64,000 nt of DNA from Paenibacillus antri (GTDB taxonomy: Bacteria; Bacillota; Bacilli; Paenibacillales; YIM-B00363): assembly GCF_005765165.1 (NCBI RefSeq), contig NZ_VCIW01000014.1, positions 124,001 to 188,000 on the forward strand, given 5' to 3'. The notes under the pieces are model-generated. The model had not been told where the DNA came from, ran no database searches, and saw only the letters and a program-made list of their open reading frames with translations. Shown piece by piece: positions 44,888 through 53,372 of the stretch. A program made the position numbers and the translations under genes. The first letter of the stretch is position 1; each line of letters opens with the position of its first letter.

Positions 44888-46198
44888 TTACTTGCTCGAC
44901 CGGTATTCCGCGATTTTCTTCGCCGCCGCGGACGCGACATTGTCTAAGCCCGCGTCGAACCCGACGTCGGTGAGCCACAGCTCCTCGAACTTGGTTTGTA
45001 CCTCGCTCGCGAGGCCCGGCACCGCCGCTTCTTCGTTCCAAAGCGCATAGCCGACTTCCCGCGCGTCCAGGAAGTACTGCGCGTGCGCCGGGTCGTTGCC
45101 CTCGAGCACGAGATCGTCGACGCCGACGATGGACGGAACCGCGTTGCCGCCGCCTTGCAAGCGGAACGTCTGGCCTTCCTTGTTCACGAACTCGGACATG
45201 AACACCCAGGCCGCGTCGCGGTCCTTCGTATTCGCGTTCATAACCATGTAGGCGGTCGGGATGCCCGCCGGCTCGATTTTATTGCCCGTATTGGTCGGAT
45301 ACGGGACGACGTCGTATTGCAGCGCATCGTTCTTGCTGAACACGGGAAGCATCCAGCGGCCTGCGCCTAAGAACCCGAGCTGATTCGACATGAACATGGC
45401 GTCGCCGCCTTGTCCCTTCGGCAGGGAGCCCGCGAACGTGAACCCGCCGGACTTGATGTTGTCATACAAGAAGCGCATCGCTTCTTTGCCCTTCGCATCG
45501 GTGTTGAGGATAAAGTTGCCTTCCTTGTCGTAGACGCTGCCGCCGTTCGAGGTGACCCAGCTATAGTACGGCGCCCACCAGGAGTCGATGACGAAGCCGT
45601 ATTTGCCGGCGCCTTTAATTTTGTCGGTCATCGCTTGGAACGCGTCCCAATTCCATTGGCCTTGCTCGTACAGCGTCGCAGGGTCCTCGGAGATCCCCGC
45701 GTCGAGCAGCACCTGCTTGTTGTACCAGAGCAGCATCGGGTTGCAGTCGACCGTCAGCCCCCAGATTTCGCTGCCGAGCTTCGCCGCGCCGTACAGCCCG
45801 TCGACGAGCTCGTTCGGACCGAGGGCGCTGCCTTCCTTTTCCATATATGAATTGAGTTGAACGACCGACTTGTTGGCGATTAATTGCGAGACGAGACCGT
45901 CCCCGGAGTAAAAGACGTCCGGCGCCGTATTGCCGCTCAACTGCGTTAATATCTTCTGATCGTAGCCGTCGTTCGGGATCGGGATGAGCTCCGCCTGGAT
46001 GTTCTTATGACGCTTGTTGAACTCCGCCGTAAATTCCTGGAAGCGCGTCAACTCTCCCGGGTTGCCCCAAGTCGACCAGGTGATTTTCACGACCTCGCCT
46101 CCGGCTCCGCCTCCGGCCGTAGAGCTGCTGGAGCACGCTTGAAGCAGGAGAGAGGCGCCGAGCACGCTTGCGGCCAACAGTTTCATTTTCCCTTTCAT
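44888..46198 (-). CDS. Extracellular sugar-binding lipoprotein (family 1)
   Basis: A 436-residue solute-binding protein. ATG 46198 is chosen over the longer frame (46273) because it gives a proper lipoprotein signal peptide, MKGKMKLLAASVLGASLLLQAC, with the lipobox Cys at about 22, and ACGGGGGC upstream. The mature protein begins with a Ser/Gly linker and VVKITWSTWGNPGELTRFQEF, then ELIPIPNDGYDQKILTQLSGNTAPDVFYSGD, matching CUT1 sugar-binding proteins (UgpB/MalE-like). The substrate is unknown. The operon is preceded by a YesMN-type two-component system and a candidate cre site. Confidence 0.92.
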   Translation of the reverse strand: MKGKMKLLAASVLGASLLLQACSSSSTAGGGAGGEVVKITWSTWGNPGELTRFQEFTAEFNKRHKNIQAELIPIPNDGYDQKILTQLSGNTAPDVFYSGDGLVSQLIANKSVVQLNSYMEKEGSALGPNELVDGLYGAAKLGSEIWGLTVDCNPMLLWYNKQVLLDAGISEDPATLYEQGQWNWDAFQAMTDKIKGAGKYGFVIDSWWAPYYSWVTSNGGSVYDKEGNFILNTDAKGKEAMRFLYDNIKSGGFTFAGSLPKGQGGDAMFMSNQLGFLGAGRWMLPVFSKNDALQYDVVPYPTNTGNKIEPAGIPTAYMVMNANTKDRDAAWVFMSEFVNKEGQTFRLQGGGNAVPSIVGVDDLVLEGNDPAHAQYFLDAREVGYALWNEEAAVPGLASEVQTKFEELWLTDVGFDAGLDNVASAAAKKIAEYRSSK

Positions 46199-46324
46199 AT
46201 GAAGCCCCCGTTTCCTAAGAATTTTGAAAAGGCTTGCAAAACTCATATTAGCAAGCGCTCGGAAGCGGCGCATCGGGAAATGTTTTCGAAAAGGTGTGTT
46301 TTGTTACGGTCTTCGATGAAAGAA

Positions 46325-46340
46325 ATGAAAGCGCTTTAAT
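46325..46340. promoter_or_regulatory. Candidate catabolite-responsive element (cre)
   Basis: ATGAAAGCGCTTTAAT agrees with the CcpA consensus WTGNAANCGNWNNCA except at the last C, and is a near-perfect palindrome around GCGC. It lies about 127 bases upstream of the binding-protein gene, between it and the response-regulator gene, fitting glucose repression of the sugar importer. Confidence 0.5.
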
Positions 46341-46359
46341 TTTATTTCGTTAATCAATT

Positions 46360-47826
46360 TCACCGTCCCGAGTATTCGGAAGGGGGTTTGCCGGTGTACT
46401 TACGGAACTGCTTGCTGAAGTGTTTGACGTCGTTGAAGCCGCACCGCTCCGCGATTTCGTACACCCGCAATCGTCCCTCGCGCAGCAGCTCCTTGGCCTT
46501 GGCCATCCGGGTCATCGTGACGTAATCGATGAACGTCAGACCGGTGTGCCTCCGGAACTGGTCGCTGAAGTAATTGCGGCTGAGCGAGACGTGATTCGCG
46601 ACGTCCGCCAAGCAAAGATCCTCGGAATAGCGTTCATGGATGTACAGAATAGCCTTCTGCACCCACCCCGTCCGGTCGCGCTCTCCGCCGTCGATGCGGC
46701 CCCGCAACGCGTCGAATCGTTCGAACACGCGCATCTTGAGCGTCGAGAGATCGGGGCAATCGTCCAGCCACGCATCGATCTCTCCTAGCGGCGCGGGTTC
46801 GCCTTGAAATAGACGGACCAGCTGTTTCGCCTCGTCGACGACGTCCGCGCGGCGCCAGTGGGAACCCCAATCGCCTGCGACCTTCACAAGCTGTTCGTGG
46901 GCTTTCTCCATAAATCCGTCCGACAAGAACTTCTTAAGACAATGCATGGTTTCGAAAAATCGCTGCCCGTCGCGGCCGCCGACGCTGCGCTTGGACGAAT
47001 ACGACACGATCTGGTTCGGGCCGACGAAGAAGCGCCGTTCCGCCGCCTCCAGCGCTTGCGCGTACGCGGCTAAGAACGAAGCTTCGGGCGCCGTCGAGGA
47101 CTGAAGGAGCGATAATCCGATCGAGAGCGGGACGTCCCGTTCGGACAAGGCGCGCTGGATGTCCGCGAACGGCAGCTCGATCGGTCGTCCGCCGGACGAT
47201 TCGGGGATATAGCAGACGAGCTGGTCCTTCCCGTGTCTCGCGGCATGCCCTTCCGGGAAGCAAGCGTAGAACCGATTGCGCGCCGACTCGAGGGCGTTGT
47301 CCGCTTCGCCGTTGCAGTCGGCGGGTTCGAAGAGCAGCACTGCGACCGAATAGGCCGGGGCATCCGCCGCGAAAGGCTGCGATTCCCACGGCGTAATTCG
47401 TTCGAGCGCCTTCGTCAGCGCCTGCTCCTTCCCCGCGCGCGTCTCGGCGACGAGCTGCTCGCGAAGCGAGACGAGCGTTCGTTCGAGAAGCGGAGACTCC
47501 AACCGGACCTTCAGCAAGTATTCGGAGACGCCGATGCGCATCGCTTGGCGGGCGTAATCGAATTCGTTGTGGCAGCTTAAGAGGACGATCTTCGTTCGAG
47601 GGAATCGTTCCTTCGAGATGCGGGCGAATTCGAGGCCGTCCATGACCGGCATGGCGATATCCGTAATGACGATATGCGCATCGATTTCCTCCATGAGCTG
47701 CAGCGCCTTCCGGCCGTCGGACGCTTCCCCTACGACGCGGAAGCCGTTCCGGTCCCAATCGTACATGCTGAGCAGTCCGGCTCTCGCCATCGGCTCGTCG
47801 TCGACGATCAATACGTTAAACGACAT
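46360..47826 (-). CDS. YesN-type response regulator with AraC DNA-binding domain
   Basis: A 488-residue regulator. The receiver domain (about 1-120) has FNVLIVDDEPMARAG, the phosphoacceptor Asp in VITDIAMPVMDG (about 55) and the lysine near the end (EYLLKVR). A central linker of about 250 residues is family specific. The C-terminus is an AraC/HTH_18 domain (about 385-485: CLADVANHVSLSRNYFSDQFRRHTG and IAERCGFNDVKHFSKQFRKYTGKPPSEY). ATG 47826 has a perfect AAGGAGG site; the longer frame from 47949 overlaps the kinase gene. It overlaps the kinase gene by 11 bases and probably activates the downstream transporter operon. Confidence 0.95.
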   Translation of the reverse strand: MSFNVLIVDDEPMARAGLLSMYDWDRNGFRVVGEASDGRKALQLMEEIDAHIVITDIAMPVMDGLEFARISKERFPRTKIVLLSCHNEFDYARQAMRIGVSEYLLKVRLESPLLERTLVSLREQLVAETRAGKEQALTKALERITPWESQPFAADAPAYSVAVLLFEPADCNGEADNALESARNRFYACFPEGHAARHGKDQLVCYIPESSGGRPIELPFADIQRALSERDVPLSIGLSLLQSSTAPEASFLAAYAQALEAAERRFFVGPNQIVSYSSKRSVGGRDGQRFFETMHCLKKFLSDGFMEKAHEQLVKVAGDWGSHWRRADVVDEAKQLVRLFQGEPAPLGEIDAWLDDCPDLSTLKMRVFERFDALRGRIDGGERDRTGWVQKAILYIHERYSEDLCLADVANHVSLSRNYFSDQFRRHTGLTFIDYVTMTRMAKAKELLREGRLRVYEIAERCGFNDVKHFSKQFRKYTGKPPSEYSGR

Positions 47827-49591
47827 AACGTTCCTCCTTCGGTACGCTCTTGTGAAGACGAATCGTAACGGTCGTGCCTTCCCCGGGGACGCTTCGAATG
47901 TCCAGGCCGCAGTCGGACCCGTAGAACAGTCGGATGGCTTGATGAGCATGAAACAAGCCGATCTTCGTCATGCCCCTCGCGGACGTGGACTGCTCCGACA
48001 GCAGCCCGCCGAGACGTTCCGGTTCGATGCCGACCCCGTCGTCCGCGATGCGAATGACGACGTACGCGCCGTCCTCGGCGACGTCCAGCTCGATCGCGCC
48101 CGGGCCGTCTTTGGGAGCGATGCCGTGGAAGACGGCGTTTTCCACGATCGGCTGAAGCAGCATTCTAGGGATCATTATCGACTGCAGGTACCCGGGACAA
48201 CGGATTCGCAGTTCCAGGCGGCGGTCGAAGTACCGATATTGTTGAATGACCATATACTTTTCCAATAAATCCAACTCCTCGCCGAGCGGCACGAAGGTGC
48301 CGTTGCGCTCGATGCTAGCCTCGAGCAGCGGGATGAGGTTGGCGATCGATCGGTTGACGTCTTCCATTCGGTTGAAGCGGGCGAGATGGCGTACCGTATT
48401 TAGCGTGTTGTAGAGGAAGTGAGGGTTAATCTGGTAGCGCATGGCCCGAATTTCGGCCTTCTTCTTCTCGGCCTGCTCGGTCTTCATCTCCTTCATGAGC
48501 AGGGCGATCTGTTCGAGCATGCGGTCGAAGCTGCGTCCGAGCTTGCCGATCTCGTCGCGCGACGTGAAGCCGCTGCGGACGCGCAGGTCGCCCGAAGCGC
48601 CTCGCTGCATGAGACGGCTGAGCTGAATGAGCGGCCGACCGACGCGGAACGTGACGAGCGCGCCCATCGATAGCGCGAAGAGGACGGAGCAGACCAGAAT
48701 CATAAGCGTCAGGCTGCGGATCTGGTTGGAGCCTTCGTTCAGCTCCTCGATCGGGACGACGCCGGTCACGTACCAGCCGTTCATGAGTCGGTCGGGAAGG
48801 AGCAGCGTCTCTTGGCCGTTATGTTGAACGTAGTAGTCGTTGGAGGAGAGGGTGAAGGCCGAAGGCTCGCCGTATGCCCCACGGGGCTCGTATACGTATC
48901 GGTTCTGTTGGTCGACGATGAACGTATACCCCGTCTCGCCGAAGGTGACGTTGTTCAACTGCTGCGTCAGGTGCGTCGCGCGCACTTCGATGAAGAGGAC
49001 GCCGATGACGTCGCCGGTTTCCTGGCTTTTGATCGCGCGGCCCATGCCGAAGACCGGAATGCCGATGTCCGCGCGGCGCAAGAAGGACTCGCGCTGAATG
49101 CCGAACCAGACGGGCAGTCCGTCGGCTTCGACGATTCGGTCGTACCAGGGGGTGTCCCACAGCCCGTTCAATACGACGCTGGAGCCAAGAATATTGTTCT
49201 TACGCTGGTGATCGAGGATGAAAATGTCCATGATCTCGGTAGAATTCATATGGATCAAATATAACAAGTCTATGGCGTCGCTGTTCACTTGCATATAGTC
49301 GTAAGGCGGGGCCGATCCCGGGTCGATCGTCATCGCTTTCTGAATGACGGGGTTGCCGAGCACGAAGAGGGAGGTATCTTCGAGGTCCTTCAGCATCAGG
49401 TTCAGCTTATTGCTGACTTGCGTGATCGTCAGCGAGGCGACGTTCCCGACTTGATCCTTAACGAGTTTCGAGGATTGATGATAGCTGAGGTATCCGCCGA
49501 TGGCGACCGGCACGATCATGCCGATCGAGATGAGAAGGAACAGCTGGCCCGCGATGGAGCGAAAAAACGTCGGCCACGTAAATCTTGCCAA
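47816..49591 (-). CDS. YesM-type membrane sensor histidine kinase
   Basis: A 591-residue kinase using TTG 49591, which has GGAGG eight bases upstream; ATG 49606 would place that ribosome site inside the gene, and the 50008 frame is not credible. Domains: TM1 (about 15-38), an extracytoplasmic Cache-like sensor (about 40-280), TM2 (about 285-305), HAMP (about 310-360), His_kinase domain with the phosphoacceptor in INPHFLYNTLN (about 395), and HATPase_c with N-box IVENAVFHG, DDGVGI and GMTKIGLFHAHQAIR. The partner regulator overlaps its stop. The ligand is probably a sugar handled by the adjacent importer. Confidence 0.95.
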   Translation of the reverse strand: MARFTWPTFFRSIAGQLFLLISIGMIVPVAIGGYLSYHQSSKLVKDQVGNVASLTITQVSNKLNLMLKDLEDTSLFVLGNPVIQKAMTIDPGSAPPYDYMQVNSDAIDLLYLIHMNSTEIMDIFILDHQRKNNILGSSVVLNGLWDTPWYDRIVEADGLPVWFGIQRESFLRRADIGIPVFGMGRAIKSQETGDVIGVLFIEVRATHLTQQLNNVTFGETGYTFIVDQQNRYVYEPRGAYGEPSAFTLSSNDYYVQHNGQETLLLPDRLMNGWYVTGVVPIEELNEGSNQIRSLTLMILVCSVLFALSMGALVTFRVGRPLIQLSRLMQRGASGDLRVRSGFTSRDEIGKLGRSFDRMLEQIALLMKEMKTEQAEKKKAEIRAMRYQINPHFLYNTLNTVRHLARFNRMEDVNRSIANLIPLLEASIERNGTFVPLGEELDLLEKYMVIQQYRYFDRRLELRIRCPGYLQSIMIPRMLLQPIVENAVFHGIAPKDGPGAIELDVAEDGAYVVIRIADDGVGIEPERLGGLLSEQSTSARGMTKIGLFHAHQAIRLFYGSDCGLDIRSVPGEGTTVTIRLHKSVPKEERYVV

Positions 49592-49841
49592 TGACACCGC
49601 CTCCATTCCAATCCATGGGAACTGCTTGGCACTATTATCTATGGGGGGCGCCCCGAAACGCAATACCGAATCGGGGAAAGGGTCAAACGTGACAAATTGG
49701 TTACAGTCGCGAACTGCGACTTGCGTTCCGAGTCGTCCGCTAGTAACATAGGGATGATAAGCATGAATGTAGGCTAGAATAGGGAACGAATAGTACAGAA
49801 ACGGCGGAAACGACCGTCTTACCATCGAAGGAGGGTCAAGC

Positions 49842-50048
49842 TTGAATTTCGATCCATTTGATATTTTCATGATCTTGTTTACCGTATTGTCGGTATTCGC
49901 GCTCTTGCGCGCGGTGCAGCATAAGAATAAGTTCGCCGCCGGCTTCAGCGCGCTCGTCCTGCTCGTGTTCTTGTTCACCGATTTGGTCATGGTGCTGAAT
50001 TGGTTCAACGCGTTGGACGACGTGATGGCCGCGATCGGTTTGGCGTAA
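49842..50048 (+). CDS. Small two-helix membrane protein
   Basis: A 68-residue protein starting at TTG 49842, with an ideal GAAGGAGGG ribosome site eight bases upstream. It has two hydrophobic segments (about residues 6-22 and 32-54) separated by RAVQHKNKFA, so both ends are probably on the same side. The pattern is like the DUF2759 family of short Bacillota membrane proteins, but the similarity is weak. A terminator follows. Confidence 0.6.
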   Translation: MNFDPFDIFMILFTVLSVFALLRAVQHKNKFAAGFSALVLLVFLFTDLVMVLNWFNALDDVMAAIGLA

Positions 50049-50063
50049 TTCGATAGGGGACGG

Positions 50064-50087
50064 GGAGCGGCTGCGGCCGCTCCTTTT
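50064..50087 (+). terminator. Intrinsic terminator after the small membrane protein gene
   Basis: Perfect eight-pair stem GGAGCGGC/GCCGCTCC with a TGCG loop and TTTT. Confidence 0.8.
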
Positions 50088-50094
50088 CATTTTT

Positions 50095-50103
50095 TGATAC
50101 AAT
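50095..50103 (+). promoter_or_regulatory. Extended -10 promoter for the AraC regulator gene
   Basis: TG-A-TACAAT, with TACAAT at 50098-50103. No acceptable -35 lies upstream, where the terminator hairpin sits. Confidence 0.45.
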
Positions 50104-50151
50104 GACGTTAAGGAGTGTCGCCTCGAGGGGGATGGGAAGTTGGAGGGGTTC

Positions 50152-51054
50152 ATGACCGAGGAGTGCTCGCGGCGGCTGCCGCGGCTGTCGTTCTGCGGCG
50201 ACTTCGTCATCCGCGGCGGCTGGAAGCTCGGACCGCGAGAGATTGCCGAGTACGAAGTCGTATATTTCCCTGCCGGCTCGCATTCGACGTACGAGACCGG
50301 CGGACGGACGTATTCGTTGGATGAGCCTTGCTATTTGTTAACGAAGCCGGGGGAGACGCATGCGTACGTCTTCGATGCGGAGAAGCCGATTCGCCATATC
50401 TTTTGCCATTTCGTGTTGGAGCCGGACGGCGGCGGGCTGTCGCCCGAGGCGCTGCCGGTCTTCGTTCGGGCCGACGGCGTTCCGCATGTTCCGGCGTTGC
50501 TGAAATATATCGTCTATCTGACAAGCGCGGCCGCGCCGCGATATCAAGAACGAACGTCGGCGCTTCTGTTGGCCGTCCTGGAGGAGCTGAGTACGGCGTC
50601 GCGCGCCGGTGCCGGCTTCGTCGAAGGGAAGCGCCCGTCGGTCCCGCTGCCGATTACGAATGCGCTTGCGGAGATGGAGGAACGCCTTCACGAATCGATC
50701 TCGATCCGCGAGCTCGCGGATCGGGCGGGTTGGTCGCACGAGTATTTCACGCGCGTGTTCGTCTCTTCGCTCGGCATGTCGCCGAAGCAATACGTCTTGC
50801 GGCGCCGAATCGAGCGGGCCTCGGAGCTGCTGCGCCTGCAGGACTTATCGGTGAAGGAGATCGCCTACCGCGTCGGCTTCCAGAGCGAGCAGTATTTCAG
50901 CCGCGTCTTCGTGCGGCACGCGGGAATTACCGCGACGAAGTACCGGGATCGGCATGCGGACCCTCGCATTTTGAATTTGCATCTCGCGCCGCCGAACGAT
51001 ATCGCCGCGCCGTATCCGCTCAACCGGATGTTCGGGCCCGCGTTTCCCACGTAA
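50152..51054 (+). CDS. AraC family transcriptional regulator
   Basis: A 300-residue one-component regulator. An N-terminal cupin-like arm (about 20-110: VVYFPAGSHSTYETGGRTYSLDEPCYLLTKPGETH) should bind an effector, probably a sugar. The C-terminal AraC domain (about 175-270) has SIRELADRAGWSHEYFTRVF as the first and VKEIAYRVGFQSEQYFSRVFVRHAG as the second helix-turn-helix. ATG 50152 has GGAGG five bases upstream; TTG 50140 is the alternative start. It probably controls the adjacent diiron protein and NagB-like genes. Confidence 0.92.
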   Translation: MTEECSRRLPRLSFCGDFVIRGGWKLGPREIAEYEVVYFPAGSHSTYETGGRTYSLDEPCYLLTKPGETHAYVFDAEKPIRHIFCHFVLEPDGGGLSPEALPVFVRADGVPHVPALLKYIVYLTSAAAPRYQERTSALLLAVLEELSTASRAGAGFVEGKRPSVPLPITNALAEMEERLHESISIRELADRAGWSHEYFTRVFVSSLGMSPKQYVLRRRIERASELLRLQDLSVKEIAYRVGFQSEQYFSRVFVRHAGITATKYRDRHADPRILNLHLAPPNDIAAPYPLNRMFGPAFPT

Positions 51055-51205
51055 ACGAATGACAGCGCTTACGTGTCGGCGGGCGCGGAAGCCGCGTTCA
51101 TGTCAAATTCGTACACCTATTGTTCGGTTCAAGCCATCGACATCGTCTTCCCGAATTTGCCATGATGAAGATGAGCATGGGGAGACGGGGAAGGGGACGG
51201 ATGAG

Positions 51206-52459
51206 ATGATCGAATATGCGGGCATTCACAATCCATACGCGGTCGGCGCCTACGGCGTCGATCGGAACGCGGCCGTGCTGCAGCGGTACCGCGCGCTGCA
51301 CGAAGGCTTGCTGCGGGCCGCCGCGGGTCAGCTGCCGAATCGGGACGATTGGAATTTGCGAATCGGGATGTGCAAGCATCTCTACGAGGATGCGGAGGCG
51401 GCGGAGCAGCTGCATATCCGCATTCCGGAGCTGCGGACGTCTTCGGCGACGCTGACCAAGGAGCCGGACGCGCGGCTGACTTTACTGTTCGAAGAGCTGG
51501 TCCATGCGCGGACGGATCTCGAATGGGCGAGCGCCGTCTACGAGGTGATCAAGCCGGCGATGCTGGCGGCGTTCCGAGACCATGCGGCGAAGACGCAGCA
51601 GATCGTCGATCAGCCGACGATCCGTCTGCTGCGGACGGCGATGCTCGATCTCGAGGACCAGATCGCATGGGGGCGCGAGCTGCTGGCATCGCTGAGGAGC
51701 GCTTCGTCGGAGCCGGAGGACGGCGCGGAATTCGCCGCGAGGATGCAGAGCTTCCTAACGGCGGCGGGCGGCGTCTCGGGCGAAGGTCCGCGATCGACCG
51801 ATCTGCCGCGCCGCTGGCGTTCGAACGAGCCGTACGCGATCCCGAAGACGTCGAAGCGCTGCGCGAAGACGATGGGACCGACGACGCTCATCCGCACGAG
51901 CGTCGAGCCTCCGCCGGCGGATCCGATCGCGCGCGAGCTCGCGTTCAAGATGCGCGTTCGGCAAGAGGAGATGACCGCCTGCGATTTGATCGCCGGCGTC
52001 TTGTATACGCAGCGCAATATGCCCTGGGCGTTCTATCGCGACCTGGCCCGGCACATCTGGGACGAGGCCCGGCACGCCATGTTCGGCCAGGCGGCGCTCG
52101 AAGCGGACGGGTACGAGTGGAAGTCTCGCCCGCAATACACGTCGGATTACGACGTTAACGCGGAGAAGATTCCGTCCGCGAAGTACGCATGGCTCAGCAT
52201 CGGCATCGAGGAAGGCGCGATGGTCAGCCTCGGCAAGAAGAAAGAATTCGAATGGTGCCGGGACGAGGCGAAGCACCCGCTCATGGCGCAGTTCCAGGAT
52301 TACGATTGGGCCGACGAGGTCGTGCACGCCAATCTGGGGCGGAAGTGGGCGCCGGATTTGATGGGCGAGCCGATCGCCTTCGTTCGCGAGGTGGCGCAGA
52401 AGGAGCTGGCCCACTTCTGGTCGGAGGTGCAGCGGGCGGAACGGAAGGCCGCCACATGA
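51206..52459 (+). CDS. Ferritin-like diiron protein of unknown function
   Basis: A 417-residue protein (ATG 51206, AAGGGGA site; the frame extends to 51059 through non-coding-looking sequence). The C-terminal half carries two E...ExxH pairs: Glu near 254 with DEARH (Glu287, His290), and Glu335/336 with DEVVH (Glu371, His374), the ligand pattern of a four-helix-bundle diiron centre. The N-terminal part has another helical segment, EELVHARTDLEWAS and DQPTIRLLRTAMLDLEDQIAWG. An oxidase or oxygenase role follows from the fold but the substrate is unknown. It is followed after 55 bases by a NagB-like gene and preceded by an AraC regulator, hinting at amino-sugar metabolism. Confidence 0.65.
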   Translation: MIEYAGIHNPYAVGAYGVDRNAAVLQRYRALHEGLLRAAAGQLPNRDDWNLRIGMCKHLYEDAEAAEQLHIRIPELRTSSATLTKEPDARLTLLFEELVHARTDLEWASAVYEVIKPAMLAAFRDHAAKTQQIVDQPTIRLLRTAMLDLEDQIAWGRELLASLRSASSEPEDGAEFAARMQSFLTAAGGVSGEGPRSTDLPRRWRSNEPYAIPKTSKRCAKTMGPTTLIRTSVEPPPADPIARELAFKMRVRQEEMTACDLIAGVLYTQRNMPWAFYRDLARHIWDEARHAMFGQAALEADGYEWKSRPQYTSDYDVNAEKIPSAKYAWLSIGIEEGAMVSLGKKKEFEWCRDEAKHPLMAQFQDYDWADEVVHANLGRKWAPDLMGEPIAFVREVAQKELAHFWSEVQRAERKAAT

Positions 52460-52514
52460 GGGCGCTTCGCGGTCGGAGGGGAGTCGTATTGCGAAACGAA
52501 GGAGGGCGTTCAAG

Positions 52515-53249
52515 GTGAAAATCCATGTCATGGCGCGCGAGGAGATCGGCGGCTTCGTCGCCGACTTGTTCGAGCGAACGCTGGCGAGCAAGGCGGACGC
52601 CGTCTTCGGACTAACGACGGGCAATACGCCGCTGGAGACGGGCGTCTACCGCGAGCTGGTCCGCCGGGAACGGGAGGGGCGGCTCGACTTCCGGCGGTGC
52701 TCGTTCGTGAACCCCGACGAGCAGCTGGGCCTGCCGGGAACCCACCCGGAGAGCTATTACGCCTACATGCGGAAGCACCTGTTCGACGAGATTCGGTTCG
52801 ACGAGCGCCGATGGGCGATCCCGGACGGCTTGGCGGCGGAACCGGAGGCGGAGTGCGCGAGGATGGAGGCGTTCATCCGCGAGGCGGGAGGCATCGATCT
52901 GCAGCTGGTCGGGATCGGCATCAACGGGCATGTTTGCTTCATCGAACCGGCTCCGGCGCTGCCGGCGACTTGCTTCGTGACGGGCATCGCGGAGGTGAAT
53001 CGGGCGTTGTACGCGCCACTGTTCGGCGGCTCGCTCGAAGCCGTGCCGACGCAGGCGATCACGTTCGGCTGGGGCACCGTGGCGAAAACCCGCAAGCTCG
53101 TCCTCGTCGCCGTCGGGGAACGGAAGGCGGAGATCGTGGCGCGCGCGTTGACGGGCCCCGTCACGACGGAGGTGCCGGCTACGCTGCTTCAGCTGCATCC
53201 GGACGCGGAGGTCGTCCTCGACCCGGCCGCAGCGCAACGATTGGGGTAA
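52515..53249 (+). CDS. Glucosamine-6-phosphate deaminase-like protein
   Basis: A 244-residue NagB/6-phosphogluconolactonase-fold enzyme. GLTTGNTPLETGVYRELV (about 32-50) is the phosphate-binding start, FVNPDEQLGL holds the catalytic Asp (about 70), and VGIGINGHVCFIEPAP (about 133-148) has the ring-opening His and Glu. As in Bacillus NagB the Asp before His is Asn. These features favour GlcN6P deaminase over 6-phosphogluconolactonase, but its divergence leaves a related substrate possible. The start is GTG 52515 with GGAGGGCG upstream. A terminator follows. Confidence 0.82.
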   Translation: MKIHVMAREEIGGFVADLFERTLASKADAVFGLTTGNTPLETGVYRELVRREREGRLDFRRCSFVNPDEQLGLPGTHPESYYAYMRKHLFDEIRFDERRWAIPDGLAAEPEAECARMEAFIREAGGIDLQLVGIGINGHVCFIEPAPALPATCFVTGIAEVNRALYAPLFGGSLEAVPTQAITFGWGTVAKTRKLVLVAVGERKAEIVARALTGPVTTEVPATLLQLHPDAEVVLDPAAAQRLG

Positions 53250-53276
53250 CGCGGACGCGGTTCGGTTCTGCCGTAC

Positions 53277-53306
53277 AGGTTCATGCGAATGCGCATGAAC
53301 CTTTTT
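53277..53306 (+). terminator. Terminator after the NagB-like gene
   Basis: AGGTTCATGCG pairs with CGCATGAACCT and leads into CTTTTTC. Perfect eleven-pair stem. Confidence 0.9.
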
Positions 53307-53323
53307 CATTTTGTTCCGGCCAT

Positions 53324-53357
53324 AAAAAAAACGCCCCCGACGATAACGTCGGAGGCG
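53324..53357 (-). terminator. Terminator of the minus-strand isomerase gene
   Basis: On the minus strand CGCCTCCGACG pairs with CGTCGGGGGCG (one G-U) followed by eight T. It immediately follows the stop of the gene at 53373. Confidence 0.9.
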
Positions 53358-53372
53358 CGGAACGCGCGAAAC

